A stretch of DNA of 64,000 nt from Anaerobacillus sp. CMMVII (GTDB taxonomy: Bacteria > Bacillota > Bacilli > Bacillales > Anaerobacillaceae): the NCBI RefSeq assembly GCF_025377685.1, contig NZ_JACEHK010000003.1:124001-188000 (forward strand), read 5' to 3'. This document shows positions 34,843 through 43,746 of this stretch, in pieces. Every line of letters begins with the position of its first letter. Position 1 is the stretch's first letter. The position numbers and the translations under genes were made by a program. The notes under the pieces are model-generated. The model worked only from the letters and a program-made list of their open reading frames with translations. It did not search any database and was not told the origin of the DNA.

Positions 34843-36294
34843 TTTGTCCAATGTGATAAAAGAGAGTGGTTGTATCTGTAGGTCACTTTTTCTGAAGTCA
34901 AACAAACTGTACAAGGAATGCATTGGAATAAAGATTTTTCGATTGTTTACTTGAACGTCTTTAACCATTGGAAACATAAGTTGCTTAATTGATTTAGTTA
35001 GTTTTGCTGTTTCATTTAGTTGTTGAAAGATTTCTTCGACTTGTTCTTCTGGGATATAAAATTGATTGTTATACAGCAGTAGTGGCTGTTTCGAAATAAC
35101 TTTTTTATTGCCAAAGGTCATTGTTGCAGGATGGTACGATACATGAATCGTTTGTTTATTCTTCTCATTGTAGCGTTCTCTTTCAGCAAAAGCTCTTTCA
35201 AAGAGTATCTCTGTATCTAGGTACCGCTCAGTTGGCCGACCTCTTAAAATGACTGCAACATAATCATAGCCAGCTTTACTTGCATAGCTAACTAGCGTAT
35301 ATCTTGCAGGAGTTGTGAAGCCAGTTTTGCCACCAGTAATTTCAGGGTTATAAAAAAGACTATTTTCTCTAATGTGTTGATTAGTCGAACGCCAATTCCG
35401 GATGACAGTTTCTCCTTCTTCGTTGCTAAAGGTGGCTCTGTATCTAGCTGTACTAATTAGCGGAATGTAATGTTTAAGTTTAGCAGCTTCAAAGCCTATT
35501 TTTGCTAGGTCTTCAGCTGTCGTATATTGTTCTGGGTTATGGTAGCCATGGGGATTTGTAAATTGTGTGTTGCTTGCCCCAAGCTGACTGGCCTTTTCAT
35601 TCATCATCTCAACAAAGGCTTGTTCTGAGCCTGCAATATGAATGGCAATCGCAACTGCCGCATCATTTCCTGATGGGATCATCATCCCGTACAAAAGTTG
35701 TTCAAGTGTCATGACGTCACCTGGCTTGATGTGGGCCCTTGAACTATCATAGGGAATATTCAAAACGTCCTCAGATACAACCACAATGTCGTCTAGGTTG
35801 CCGTATTCTAAGGCAAGTAAGGCAGTCATAATTTTAGTTGTACTAGCTGGGTATAAGGTTTCCCTGCTATTTTTTGAAAATAACACATTCCCCGTATTGG
35901 ATTCGATGAGAATAGCTGCATCGGCATCAACGGTTTCCTTAAACGTCAGCGCAGGTTTTTTTTGCTCATTCACGAATAAGTGATCAAGAGCGTAGGCATG
36001 ATAATGGTCGCCGAACAGCGGCTGAACTTTTATGGAAATATCCTGCGGGTCAACTATTGAAAGACTACCATTAAACGTATTGACAATTTCTGAGAGAGGA
36101 TAGTAGCTCTTGCCCTGAAACGTAAACATAGAGTGAGAGGCAGTTGTTTCATTATGATCGTTTTTAATTGAAAAGGGATATAATTCTACATCAATAGTCT
36201 TTGTTTGGGGACCTTGTCCAAAGGCAGTACCAGCTGTAACAATCATATACAGAAAAAAGAAAGTGGCTAAACCGTTAGTAATAAATCGAGTCAC
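34837..36294 (-). CDS. D-alanyl-D-alanine carboxypeptidase (peptidase S11)
   Basis: 485 residues. Signal peptide, then a short N-terminal domain like the copper-amine-oxidase N-domain (FTFQGKSYYPLSEIVNTF). The S11 catalytic domain, about 125-390, has ASTTKIM (SxxK), PSGNDAAVA (SxN) and GGKTGFT (KTG). The C-terminal segment again resembles the N-domain (LLYNNQFYIPEEQVEEIF). It trims the terminal D-Ala of peptidoglycan stem peptides, outside the membrane. DacF-like, but the paralogue is not settled. Confidence 0.92.
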   Translation of the reverse strand: MTRFITNGLATFFFLYMIVTAGTAFGQGPQTKTIDVELYPFSIKNDHNETTASHSMFTFQGKSYYPLSEIVNTFNGSLSIVDPQDISIKVQPLFGDHYHAYALDHLFVNEQKKPALTFKETVDADAAILIESNTGNVLFSKNSRETLYPASTTKIMTALLALEYGNLDDIVVVSEDVLNIPYDSSRAHIKPGDVMTLEQLLYGMMIPSGNDAAVAIAIHIAGSEQAFVEMMNEKASQLGASNTQFTNPHGYHNPEQYTTAEDLAKIGFEAAKLKHYIPLISTARYRATFSNEEGETVIRNWRSTNQHIRENSLFYNPEITGGKTGFTTPARYTLVSYASKAGYDYVAVILRGRPTERYLDTEILFERAFAERERYNEKNKQTIHVSYHPATMTFGNKKVISKQPLLLYNNQFYIPEEQVEEIFQQLNETAKLTKSIKQLMFPMVKDVQVNNRKIFIPMHSLYSLFDFRKSDLQIQPLSFITLDKK

Positions 36295-36373
36295 ATCTGC
36301 ACCTCCTCATAAATAGCTCTTTTAATAGTTTAATATGAATCAAGAGGATTTGGTAGAACTTATTTTTGGTTGG

Positions 36374-36495
36374 ATTGGGGGTCTTGGATTGGGGGGCTTG
36401 GATTGGGGGTCTGACCCCCAGTTGTTTAAAGCGTTAATAGGTTGGGGGTCAGACCCCCATTGGTTTAAAGCATTAATAGGTTGGGGGTCAGACCC
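36374..36495. repeat. Tandem REP cluster at the left flank of IS copy 2
   Basis: Three GGGGGTCWGACCC cores (near 36404, 36444 and 36483) separated by about 40 bp units containing GTTTAAAGCRTTAATAGGTT; preceded by short GGATTGGGGGTCTTGGATTGGGG duplications. The last core is the IS target. Confidence 0.88.
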
Positions 36496-37963
36496 ACTAG
36501 CGTTGCATGATAGTATATTAATTAAATAAATGATAAATTTTAACAATATGTTTTTAGGACGAAATGAAAAAAGGAGAATGGGGTATTAAATTGACCTCGT
36601 TCCCTTTTTTTACATATAATATTAATTCTTTATTTTTTCTTTAACCATGGCGACTGTTCCAAAGCTGGGCATAACCTTCGGTAATGGAATAGGTACTTTT
36701 TGTCTTCCTTTTGACTTTCTTTTCTTTTTTCGATGCAGCTCTTTATAAAAAGAACTGACTGTGTGAAAAAGGAAGGTTTGTAAAAGGCGAAAGAATTCCC
36801 ATGGCGTTTTTGTTGATCCAGACTGAAGCTTTATAATTAGAGATAATCCAAATGCGATTAGAGCAAGAAACATCTGATTCCAAATACCTTGTGGTTTCGT
36901 ACTCCAGATTTTTGTTAGTTTCAGATGCTGTTTAATCCACTTAAAGAATAATTCGATAATCCAACGATTACGGTAAATTTCCATTACTTGTAGGTCTGTT
37001 AGATCAAATCTTGTTGTTAAAATCCTATAAGACCTACCTTTCTCATCTAAAAATTCAATATACCTTATCGGTATTTCAGATAAACCATATAAAACTTTTG
37101 CATCATGAATGACAGACGGATGAGTTGGCTTAAATTCCTGTAATGTATATAATCTAAGATTCTTTTTTATACGAACGACAAAGGAAATCTCTCTTTTCTG
37201 CCAGTCCATTAAGTTCTTTTTTGATGGATAAGCTCGATCCATTACATAGGTGGTATCATTTTCTTCAATTAGCGCATCAGAACTTTCAGAGTCACTTACT
37301 GTACCTGTCGAAGGCAGGATTTTGTCTGGAAAAGCCACGTTTGGAGAAACAACAGATAGCCTAGTGTGCATTTTGACTGCGTTATAATCTTTCGATATGT
37401 ATGCCCAATCGCATAAACGTTCAGGTAACTTGATTTCAGTTGAATCAACAATGCTCAATTTCCCAATACCACTTGGTAGCCCTTTGCATGTGTCAGTTAA
37501 TTGTTTAATTTTTTGAACCACTTTGGCGAATATTTTTTGAACCCATTCTGTCGGCAGATCATTAATACGTCGGCTTAGCTGAGATCCGCTAATATCCTTA
37601 ATATCTAATTCCTTACACAATTTTGGGTAAGCTCTTAACTTTTCTTCCATATGGGCATATGAACTCCATTTATCTAACTGTGCTGATACGAAAATTCTCA
37701 ATAAAGATTTTGTAGAAAGCTTATAGTTTCCGTAATCTATCAAGGGGCAATCAAAATCCTCAGTTGGCAGTAGTGATAAGCATTGACAAATGAGCATTTC
37801 CCGTCCTATACTTTTATTATTCATTAGGAACTCCTTTGTAGTAGACTTGTTTTGTTTTAGGGAACGAAACAAGGACTCATCTTCTACAATAGGAGTTTTT
37901 TTTATGTCTGTAAATACTAATATTTGAAAATTTGAGAGGTTTTTCAAGTCATGCAATGCTAGT
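36496..37963 (-). mobile_element. IS4-family insertion sequence, copy 2 (intact)
   Basis: 1468 bp, inverted repeats ACTAGCGTTGCATGA / TCATGCAATGCTAGT, flanked on both sides by GGGTCAGACCC, a perfect 11-bp duplication. The target fits GGG-N5-CCC, the site preference established for IS231 of the same family. Confidence 0.93.
36622..37824 (-). CDS. IS4-family DDE transposase, intact
   Basis: 400 residues from ATG 37824, chosen because AAGGAG lies just upstream; the frame stays open upstream to an ATG at 38013, but that would run through the IS end and a REP. N-terminal domain MNNKSIGREMLICQCLSLLP (DUF4372-like), catalytic Asp in LSIVDSTEIKL near 140, Asp in YVMDRAYPSKK, Glu in YRNRWIIELFFKWIK. 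It can probably also mobilise the defective copy 1. Confidence 0.93.
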   Translation of the reverse strand: MNNKSIGREMLICQCLSLLPTEDFDCPLIDYGNYKLSTKSLLRIFVSAQLDKWSSYAHMEEKLRAYPKLCKELDIKDISGSQLSRRINDLPTEWVQKIFAKVVQKIKQLTDTCKGLPSGIGKLSIVDSTEIKLPERLCDWAYISKDYNAVKMHTRLSVVSPNVAFPDKILPSTGTVSDSESSDALIEENDTTYVMDRAYPSKKNLMDWQKREISFVVRIKKNLRLYTLQEFKPTHPSVIHDAKVLYGLSEIPIRYIEFLDEKGRSYRILTTRFDLTDLQVMEIYRNRWIIELFFKWIKQHLKLTKIWSTKPQGIWNQMFLALIAFGLSLIIKLQSGSTKTPWEFFRLLQTFLFHTVSSFYKELHRKKKRKSKGRQKVPIPLPKVMPSFGTVAMVKEKIKN

Positions 37964-37996
37964 GGGTCAGACCCCCAGTGGTTTAAAGCATTAAAA
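37964..37996. repeat. REP arm at the right flank of IS copy 2
   Basis: GGGTCAGACCCCCAGTGG followed by TTTAAAGCATTAAAA; continuation of the cluster interrupted by the IS. Confidence 0.85.
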
Positions 37997-38024
37997 TGGA
38001 GTGGGTGCTCCATGTATAAGCTAA

Positions 38025-38052
38025 CTTATTGGTGAAAGTGAACTTTCATGGA
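38025..38052. repeat. End fragment of the GAAAGTGAACTTTC element
   Basis: TTATTGGTGAAAGTGAACTTTCATGG. Confidence 0.55.
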
Positions 38053-38087
38053 AGTCTACCCGTTAAAAATTGTTCAATTCTACCAAA

Positions 38088-38114
38088 TAAAAAAACCAGC
38101 AAGTTTTGCTGGTT
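38088..38114 (-). terminator. Terminator of the ZIP transporter gene
   Basis: AACCAGCAA / TTGCTGGTT stem on the minus strand followed by seven T. Confidence 0.88.
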
Positions 38115-38132
38115 AAAAAACGCAATATTCTT

Positions 38133-38882
38133 TTACAAATGATGAAGCCATAAAGAGATAAAAACACCGATTGATGTGACAAATCCAACAGTTGGTCCGC
38201 CTTCTTTATAAGCCTCTGGCATCATCGTAGAGGCAATCATCGCGATGATCGCTCCCCCAGCAAAGCAACTAACAATCGCCTTTATACTATTTGATGCATC
38301 ATCTAGCAATGTAGCACCTGCAAGCGCGCATAATGCTGAGAAAAAGACAACCAAGAGCCACATTATCAGTATTTTCTTTTTGGAAAATCCACTTTTTTGC
38401 AGACCGACACTACTCGAAAGACCTTCCGGAATATTACTTATAAAAACAGAAACAACTAACGCTAAACTAACAGAGCTACCACCAATTAAACTCATTCCAA
38501 TCATCGCAGATTCAGGTAATGTGTCCATGACACTTCCAATAAAAATCCCCATCCCGGAAGTTTTTCCGTCATTTGTTTGTTCTGTATCTTTAACAGTACG
38601 TTCTACCTCTTTTCTTTGATGGCCTCCTTTATGGGAGATGAGATAATCCAAAAGTGTAAATACCAAGGCACCTCCTAAAAAACCGATAGCAACCTCTGTA
38701 AATCCACTAATTTCTAAAGACTCTTCTAATAACTCATAAGTCGTGGCTCCAATTAACGCTCCAGTACCTAAGGCCATAATGTAACCAATTATTCTTTTTG
38801 GTATTGAAAACTTAAGAGCTAAAACTGCTCCAAATAGTGTAGCTGAAGCAGCTAGAGTTCCCCAAAACAGGGCGTTCCACAT
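38133..38882 (-). CDS. ZIP family metal transporter
   Basis: 249 residues, about eight helices. ZIP signature in helices IV-V: GSVMDTLPESAMIGMSLIGG and VFISNIPEGLSSSVGLQKSG, with the metal-binding N-x-x-E. A short cytoplasmic loop (HKGGHQRKEVERTVKD) with two His sits between. It would import divalent metal such as zinc, iron or manganese; some relatives are annotated as generic ZIP without proven substrate. Single gene with its own terminator. Confidence 0.88.
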   Translation of the reverse strand: MWNALFWGTLAASATLFGAVLALKFSIPKRIIGYIMALGTGALIGATTYELLEESLEISGFTEVAIGFLGGALVFTLLDYLISHKGGHQRKEVERTVKDTEQTNDGKTSGMGIFIGSVMDTLPESAMIGMSLIGGSSVSLALVVSVFISNIPEGLSSSVGLQKSGFSKKKILIMWLLVVFFSALCALAGATLLDDASNSIKAIVSCFAGGAIIAMIASTMMPEAYKEGGPTVGFVTSIGVFISLWLHHL

Positions 38883-39030
38883 GTGGAAAAAGCCTCCTAA
38901 ATTTAGAATGATTTAATGTAAAATTTCATAGTCGCAGCTAGGAAAAGAAAAAGCCTCAATAAAAAAATAAATCAAAACATATCACACATAGCTTCTGAAA
39001 TTTCCACTAAAATATACTGCTTATTTATCT
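38883..39030. other. Intergenic region
   Basis: Upstream region of the ZIP gene; AT-rich, no recognised operator. Confidence 0.4.
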
Positions 39031-39139
39031 TTTGGGGTCTACCCTGTAAATAGTTAAACTTCGAAAGTTCACTTTCTCTTATCAAGTTCAGGTAGCGCAA
39101 AATAGATTTACATTCTTAATGGTAAAAGTGAACTTTCAT
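39031..39139. repeat. Best copy of the GAAAGTTCACTTTC dispersed element
   Basis: GGGGTCTACCCTGTAAATAG, CGAAAGTTCACTTTC, CTTATCAAGTTCAGGTAGCG, AATAGATTTACATTCTTAAT, GGTAAAAGTGAACTTTC. The two GAAAGT-type ends are inverted repeats about 60 bp apart. It ends flush against a GGGGTCTGACCCC REP. Reversed copies occur at 49363-49552. Confidence 0.75.
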
Positions 39140-39182
39140 TGGGGTCTGACCCCCATTCAGCTAAAGTGTAAAGCTTTAAAGG
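39140..39182. repeat. REP palindrome
   Basis: GGGGTCTGACCCCCATTCAGCTAAAG and GTAAAGCTTTAAAGG. Confidence 0.85.
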
Positions 39183-39280
39183 GGGGAAGGATTAAATAAC
39201 ATGAGAATAAATCAAACGTTTAGTTGCTTTTAGGAAATATCTAGACCTTCCAAAGCCCTTTCATAATTGCCTTTTGGTTA

Positions 39281-39356
39281 TTCACAGTTTGGTCACCGTT
39301 TCACAACTATTTGTTCACAGGTAGGTCAGTCACAACTGCACTAAGCGTTATATACT
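39281..39356 (+). promoter_or_regulatory. doxX copy 1 promoter with TTCACA triple site
   Basis: TTCACA at 39281, GTCACC at 39292 and TTCACA at 39300 (spacings 11 and 8), further half-sites at 39314 and 39329, and a -10 TATACT at 39351. The last half-site occupies the -35 position. The reverse complement, TGTGAA, is the core of the known Bacillus ResD consensus TTTGTGAAT, so a ResD-like redox activator is a reasonable guess. Confidence 0.6.
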
Positions 39357-39365
39357 AACAGTGAA

Positions 39366-39478
39366 GGTAGTTAGTGGTCACTAACCAACACGATCCGAGA
39401 TCATACGGATAAACACTGTAGCAAACCAACGATCACCCACTATCAAAAAAAACTAAAACAATGAGGAGATGATCGGTT
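39366..39478 (+). promoter_or_regulatory. Structured leader of doxX copy 1
   Basis: GGTAGTTAGTGGTC (39366-39379) can pair with GATCACCCACTATC (39431-39444). The second arm's CGATCA can alternatively pair with TGATCG (39470-39475), which lies between the GAGGAG ribosome site and the start. The arms are kept, with changes, in the other three copies. Confidence 0.45.
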
Positions 39479-39994
39479 ATGGTCATGAATTTTTTAAGAA
39501 ACAACAAAATTGCAGCAGGTTTATTAGCAGTATTACGTGTATATCTTGGATGGAGCTGGCTATCAGCAGGTTGGGGTAAAGTGACAGGTGAGCCATTCAA
39601 TGCAGGGGGTTATTTAAATGGTGCGGTTAACAATCCAGTCGTGAGTCATGGAGAAGTAGTTTATCCAACTTATCTTGCATTCTTAGAAAAATTTGCACTT
39701 CCAAACGCGGAACTATTTAGCATCATGGTTGCTTGGGGAGAAGTACTTGTAGGTCTTGGACTAATTCTTGGAGTATTAACAACTTACGCAGCATTCTTCG
39801 GTGTAGTCATGAATTTCTCATTCATGTTTGCAGGAACTATATCTTCAAATCCATGGATGGTATTACTTTCAATCTTCATCTTATTCGCAGGCTACAACGC
39901 TGGCCGTTTCGGTGGCGACCGTTGGGTGATGCCATATCTAAAAAATATGATTTCTAAAAATAAAGGCAGCATAAGCAAAAACACCGCAGCATAA
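39479..39994 (+). CDS. DoxX family membrane protein, copy 1
   Basis: 171 residues, four helices. Family motifs: LRVYLGWSWLSAGWGKVTG near residue 18, NAELFSIMVAWGEVLVGLGLILG near 77, and FILFAGYNAGRFGGDRWVMP near 132. DoxX proteins are related to the small subunit of thiosulfate:quinone oxidoreductase and are also linked to redox stress; the reaction here is not known. Start ATG 39479 (GAGGAG 10 nt upstream); ATG 39485 is possible. Copies 1 and 2 carry GEPFNAGG and FLEKFA, copies 3 and 4 GDPFNAGG and FLENFA. Confidence 0.9.
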   Translation: MVMNFLRNNKIAAGLLAVLRVYLGWSWLSAGWGKVTGEPFNAGGYLNGAVNNPVVSHGEVVYPTYLAFLEKFALPNAELFSIMVAWGEVLVGLGLILGVLTTYAAFFGVVMNFSFMFAGTISSNPWMVLLSIFILFAGYNAGRFGGDRWVMPYLKNMISKNKGSISKNTAA

Positions 39995-40004
39995 ATGTGT
40001 CAAT

Positions 40005-40066
40005 TGGGGTCTGACCCCCATTCATTTAAAGTGTTAAAGAGCGAGCTCAAATGAGCTCGTTTTTTA
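40005..40066 (+). terminator. REP plus terminator after doxX copy 1
   Basis: GGGGTCTGACCCCCATTCATTTAAAG, then a GCGAGCTC / GAGCTCGT hairpin and six T. Confidence 0.85.
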
Positions 40067-40140
40067 ATGCTTACAATAGATACTTCGAGTAATCAATAAC
40101 TCCGATCTTACCAGGATCTTGATCCCTTAGGGTATTGTTC

Positions 40141-40216
40141 TTCACAGATTGTTCACTGTTTCACAATTAAGTGTTCACAGATGGGACAGTCAGACATGTT
40201 GAGCTCATTATATACT
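40141..40216 (+). promoter_or_regulatory. doxX copy 2 promoter with TTCACA triple site
   Basis: TTCACA 40141, TTCACT 40152, TTCACA 40160 (spacings 11 and 8 again), another TTCACA near 40174, and -10 TATACT at 40211. Confidence 0.6.
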
Positions 40217-40343
40217 ATAAGTGAAGATAGTTAGTGATCACAAACACACTCTAATCGAACTATTCGATTAAAACGGTTTTATTTTCTTACCTCCGATCAC
40301 CTACTATCAATTCAAAAACTAAAAGATGAGGAGATGATCGGTT

Positions 40344-40859
40344 ATGGTCATGAATTTCTTAAGAAACAACAAAATAGCAGCAGGTTTATTAGCAGTATTA
40401 CGTGTATATCTTGGATGGAGCTGGCTATCAGCAGGATGGGGAAAAGTAACAGGTGAGCCATTCAATGCAGGTGGCTATCTAAACGGAGCGGTTAATAATC
40501 CAGTCGTGAGTCATGGAGAAGTAGTTTACCCAACTTATCTTGCATTCTTAGAAAAATTTGCACTTCCAAACGCGGAACTATTTAGCATCATGGTTGCTTG
40601 GGGAGAAGTACTTGTAGGCCTTGGACTAATTCTAGGAGTATTAACAACTTACGCAGCATTCTTTGGTGTAGTCATGAATTTCTCATTCATGTTTGCAGGA
40701 ACTATCTCTTCAAATCCATGGATGGTATTACTTTCAATCTTCATCTTATTCGCAGGCTACAATGCAGGTCGTTTCGGTGGCGACCGTTGGGTGATGCCAT
40801 ATCTAAAGAATATGATTTCTAAAAATAAAGGCAGCGTAAGTAAAAACGCCGCAGCATAA
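40344..40859 (+). CDS. DoxX family membrane protein, copy 2
   Basis: 171 residues, differing from copy 1 only near the C-terminus (KGSVSKNAAA instead of KGSISKNTAA), while the DNA differs at many third positions. So the duplication is not brand new, or it is kept similar by selection or gene conversion. Same GAGGAGATGATCGGTT leader end and own promoter. Followed by a REP but no clear terminator. Confidence 0.9.
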   Translation: MVMNFLRNNKIAAGLLAVLRVYLGWSWLSAGWGKVTGEPFNAGGYLNGAVNNPVVSHGEVVYPTYLAFLEKFALPNAELFSIMVAWGEVLVGLGLILGVLTTYAAFFGVVMNFSFMFAGTISSNPWMVLLSIFILFAGYNAGRFGGDRWVMPYLKNMISKNKGSVSKNAAA

Positions 40860-40869
40860 ATGTGTCAAA

Positions 40870-40906
40870 AGGGGTCTGACCCCCAGTCATTTAAAGCGTT
40901 AAAGTT
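40870..40906. repeat. REP palindrome after doxX copy 2
   Basis: AGGGGTCTGACCCCCAGTCATTTAAAGCGTTAAAG. Confidence 0.85.
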
Positions 40907-41052
40907 ATTGAAGTTAATATAGCCAAAATGTGTTTATGGAAAACGCTCATTGGAAATCGATTTCATCAGTTTTTTCAGCTAGCCCCCCTAAAAAAAGAGC
41001 ACTAGTACGTATGGATAATGAGGATGTTTTGTTCCGAAGGTAGGTGCGTATT

Positions 41053-42203
41053 TTGTATTGTCATAAATGTGGGACAAGTATACATGAAGGTAGTCATTTT
41101 TGTAGTCATTGTGGGTCAAAATTAAACATAGAAAATCTGTCTGGGGCAAGCACGGAAAATTGCTCAAAAAGCTCATTTGGTTACTCCCGGCTGTTACATT
41201 TCTTTTGGTTATTGCAGTGATTTCAAGTTTTTATATCTATGAAACAAATATAAATAATGATGTCGAGGCCTTGGTGAAAAACGGTGAAGTAAAGGCTCTT
41301 GAAGGAGACCTGATAGGTGCAAAAAATAACTTTGAGCAAGCTTTGCAGAAACGGCCGAATCATTTAGCGGCAGTTTTTAATCTTGAAGTAATTGAACGAG
41401 GCCTACATTATGAGGAGCAAATAGAAACTGCTGCAGACATAAGTGAAAAACAGCAGTTTGAGGAACGATTACAGGTTTTAGAAGAACTAGAGAAAGAGTT
41501 AGGGAAGGAAGAAGGGGCTTTTTTTGAACAATTTAAAGAAAAGCTTACGCTCAATTCGGCCAAGTTAATTCTAGGCAGTGTCGACCAAAGGAGCTCTCAG
41601 CAAGCCCTAGAGGATTTAGCAGGACTAATAGATAAACTTAGTGGTTTTTCGAGTGAGGCATCTATGAACATGGTCGACCTTCTAAAAGGCGAAGTCATTG
41701 ACTTAGCAATCAACCTTGGTGAAAAATACATGCAAAAAAATCAGTTCACAGAGGCTGAGGTTGAATTTGATCGCGGTCTATTTTATGATCCAACAAATGA
41801 AAAGCTTCTGGAGTATAAAGAAAACGTCAAAAAAGACCGCACCGCTTACGAACAAGAAGAGCAAAAACGTCTTGAAAAAGCAAGGGCGAGGGCAGCAGAG
41901 GAAGATAATTTTAACTGGACAAAAGCAATAAAGCCGTTAACGGTTGAATTTAATTATGATGAGGCCAATGGTGAGCTGCACGTTTGGGGCGAAGTGAAAA
42001 ATATTGGTACTAGGCCCATTAGTGAAATAGATATTCACTATACAATTTTTAATGAAGACGGCAATGGCCTTAAATCTAGCTGGGCGGAGGTGGCTCCAGT
42101 TTTATTATTGCCAAATGAGATAGGTTTTTTTGAGGAAACTCTATTAATCTCTGAAACTGTCGATCATGTGGAGATTGTTGAGAAATACTGGTCGGTCCAA
42201 TAA
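41053..42203 (+). CDS. Zinc-ribbon membrane protein (apparent frameshift)
   Basis: TTG 41053 (AGGTG site) starts YCHKCGTSIHEGSHFCSHCGSK, a CxxC-x10-CxxC zinc ribbon. The frame then breaks at four A (41118-41121); one more A leads into IKHRKSVWGKHGKLLKKL, a membrane helix (about 45-65), and TPR-like helices (LEGDLIGAKNNFEQALQKRP). The end is a beta-sandwich of FxLD/DUF3426 style (LHVWGEVKNIGTRPISEID). As read, the main frame starts only at ATG 41109. It ends 12 nt before the protease gene, so one operon. Function unknown; possibly an envelope stress sensor. Confidence 0.7.
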
Positions 42204-42215
42204 GGAGGGGAAGCG

Positions 42216-43334
42216 ATGACTAATCGCCGTAGGATTCCAATTTTACTAACAATATTCATCTTATTTGGTGCGATCACTGGATTTCGTTATTTAGACCAAT
42301 TTTTTGAAAAATATAGTGGCAACGGCATATCCGCTTTAGCACCAATTAAGCATAGTGAAAGGGTAGAAGTGGCGGGAACGATTATTAACGAGAGTAGTAT
42401 CGATTTAAAAGAAGTCATTCGTAAAAACCAGCCAAACGTTGTTCAAATTGAGCGAGAGGATGGTGAACTAGGTTCAGGTTTTCTTTACAATGATAAGGGC
42501 GACATTATTACCAATGCCCACATTGTGGAGGGTGCTTCAACTGTCCTTGTTCGCATGCCTGATACCCAAACGTATTACGGAACGGTTATTGGTGTTGGTG
42601 AAGTCATTGATGTTGCGGTTGTTCGTGTTCCAGAGCTTGAGACTTTCGAACCTATGAATATTGCTTTTGAATATCAGGGAGAAGTCGGTGATGGGGTGGT
42701 TGCTATGGGCAGCCCCCGTGGCTTTCAAAACACGGTCACTACAGGGATTATTAGTGCCACCAATCGAGACTTCGCTTTACCACCCTACCAATTTGATAAA
42801 GTCTATCAAATCTCTGCACCGATTGCCCCTGGGAGTAGTGGAGGTCCATTACTGCTAGCGGCAACTGGAGAGGTCATTGGCATAAATTCCGCAGCATACC
42901 AAGGGGAGGTCATCGGTTTTTCGATACCAATTAAAAATATTTGGTCTCTTGTAACTGCATGGTCCGATGGTGAATACCCCGAAGAGCCACTCAGCTATTA
43001 TCGAATGCTTCTAGATGAAGAGGAAGCAAGCTATCTTGTTTATTACTTTTTTGAAAGTATCACAAACCATGATTATGTCACTGCTTATTCGCTTCTCGGG
43101 AGTGACTGGCAATCGAGTGTAACCTATGATGATTTTCGAGCTAGCTATCAAACAACCTATGCCGTTGATCTCCTTGGTACAGAAACTACTATGGTTGATG
43201 ATGTTGTCAATGTCAGTGTTGAGTTAGAAGTTTTCGAACGTGTCGGAAATGGCGAAATCACTGGAAACATACACGAAGTCCATTTCCAGATCGGTATTGA
43301 AAACGACAAAATGAAAATCTTAGATGAAGAGTAA
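42216..43334 (+). CDS. HtrA-like trypsin-type serine protease without PDZ
   Basis: 372 residues from ATG 42216 (AAGGAGGGG site). N-terminal membrane anchor (RIPILLTIFILFGAITGF), then a trypsin-fold domain about 70-255 with the triad His in IITNAHIVEG, Asp in VIDVAVVRV and Ser in APGSSGGPLL. There is no PDZ domain; the C-terminal about 110 residues form a different domain (ITNHDYVTAYSLLGSDW), like the NTF2-like tails of envelope proteins. It likely handles misfolded proteins outside the membrane with the coupled zinc-ribbon protein. Confidence 0.88.
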   Translation: MTNRRRIPILLTIFILFGAITGFRYLDQFFEKYSGNGISALAPIKHSERVEVAGTIINESSIDLKEVIRKNQPNVVQIEREDGELGSGFLYNDKGDIITNAHIVEGASTVLVRMPDTQTYYGTVIGVGEVIDVAVVRVPELETFEPMNIAFEYQGEVGDGVVAMGSPRGFQNTVTTGIISATNRDFALPPYQFDKVYQISAPIAPGSSGGPLLLAATGEVIGINSAAYQGEVIGFSIPIKNIWSLVTAWSDGEYPEEPLSYYRMLLDEEEASYLVYYFFESITNHDYVTAYSLLGSDWQSSVTYDDFRASYQTTYAVDLLGTETTMVDDVVNVSVELEVFERVGNGEITGNIHEVHFQIGIENDKMKILDEE

Positions 43335-43483
43335 TTTTGATTTTATTTTTGCTTTAAATGGCTAAGGGGGCCTATATGATCGTTCACTCTCACCTTACTA
43401 GATTTAAATATAATTCGCCATTGTGCAATCATTGTTAGAAAGTGACCTCTCTAAATTACCCCCATGAAATCAAAGTACTAAAG
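43335..43483. other. Intergenic stretch
   Basis: No repeat family member or gene seen before the terminator at 43484. Confidence 0.4.
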
Positions 43484-43517
43484 CGTGAGTTCGTGAAGGA
43501 CTCGCGCTTTTTGTGTG
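43484..43517 (+). terminator. Terminator of the protease operon
   Basis: AAAGCGTGAGT / ACTCGCGCTTT stem and TTTTTG. Confidence 0.78.
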
Positions 43518-43548
43518 CTATTTAAATCGTAAAAAAATATCCTTCATA

Positions 43549-43624
43549 GTCACACTTTCTTCACCGTTTCACAACTATTTGTTCACAGGTAGGTCAGTCA
43601 CAACTGCACTAAGCGTTATATACT
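43549..43624 (+). promoter_or_regulatory. doxX copy 3 promoter with TTCACA triple site
   Basis: GTCACA 43549, TTCACC 43560, TTCACA 43568 (spacings 11 and 8), then TTCACA near 43582, GTCACA near 43597, and -10 TATACT at 43619. From TCACCGTTTCACAAC onward it is almost identical to copy 1 through the leader. Confidence 0.6.
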
Positions 43625-43746
43625 AATAGTGAAGATAGTTAGTGGTCACTAACCAACACGATCCGAGATCATACGGATAAACACTGTAGCAAACCAACGA
43701 TCACCCACTATCAAAAAAAACTAAAACAATGAGGAGATGATCGGTT

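Noticed and set aside
36374-36495. Possible CRISPR-like array
   Set aside because: Three short palindromic units about 40 bp apart, but the spacers are nearly identical to each other, there is no cas gene, and the unit is the dispersed REP.
36335-36546. ORFs on both strands with WGSDP repeats
   Set aside because: They are translations of the tandem GGGGTCWGACCC REPs, not genes.
37825-38013. N-terminal extension of the IS copy 2 transposase
   Set aside because: It would be encoded by the IS end, a REP and flanking DNA. Copy 1 and the ribosome site support the start at 37824.
39281-39334. CRP/FNR or Rex operator reading of the TTCACA sites
   Set aside because: Those need inverted TGTGA..TCACA half-sites. 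Here the half-sites are all in the same orientation with 11 and 8 spacing.
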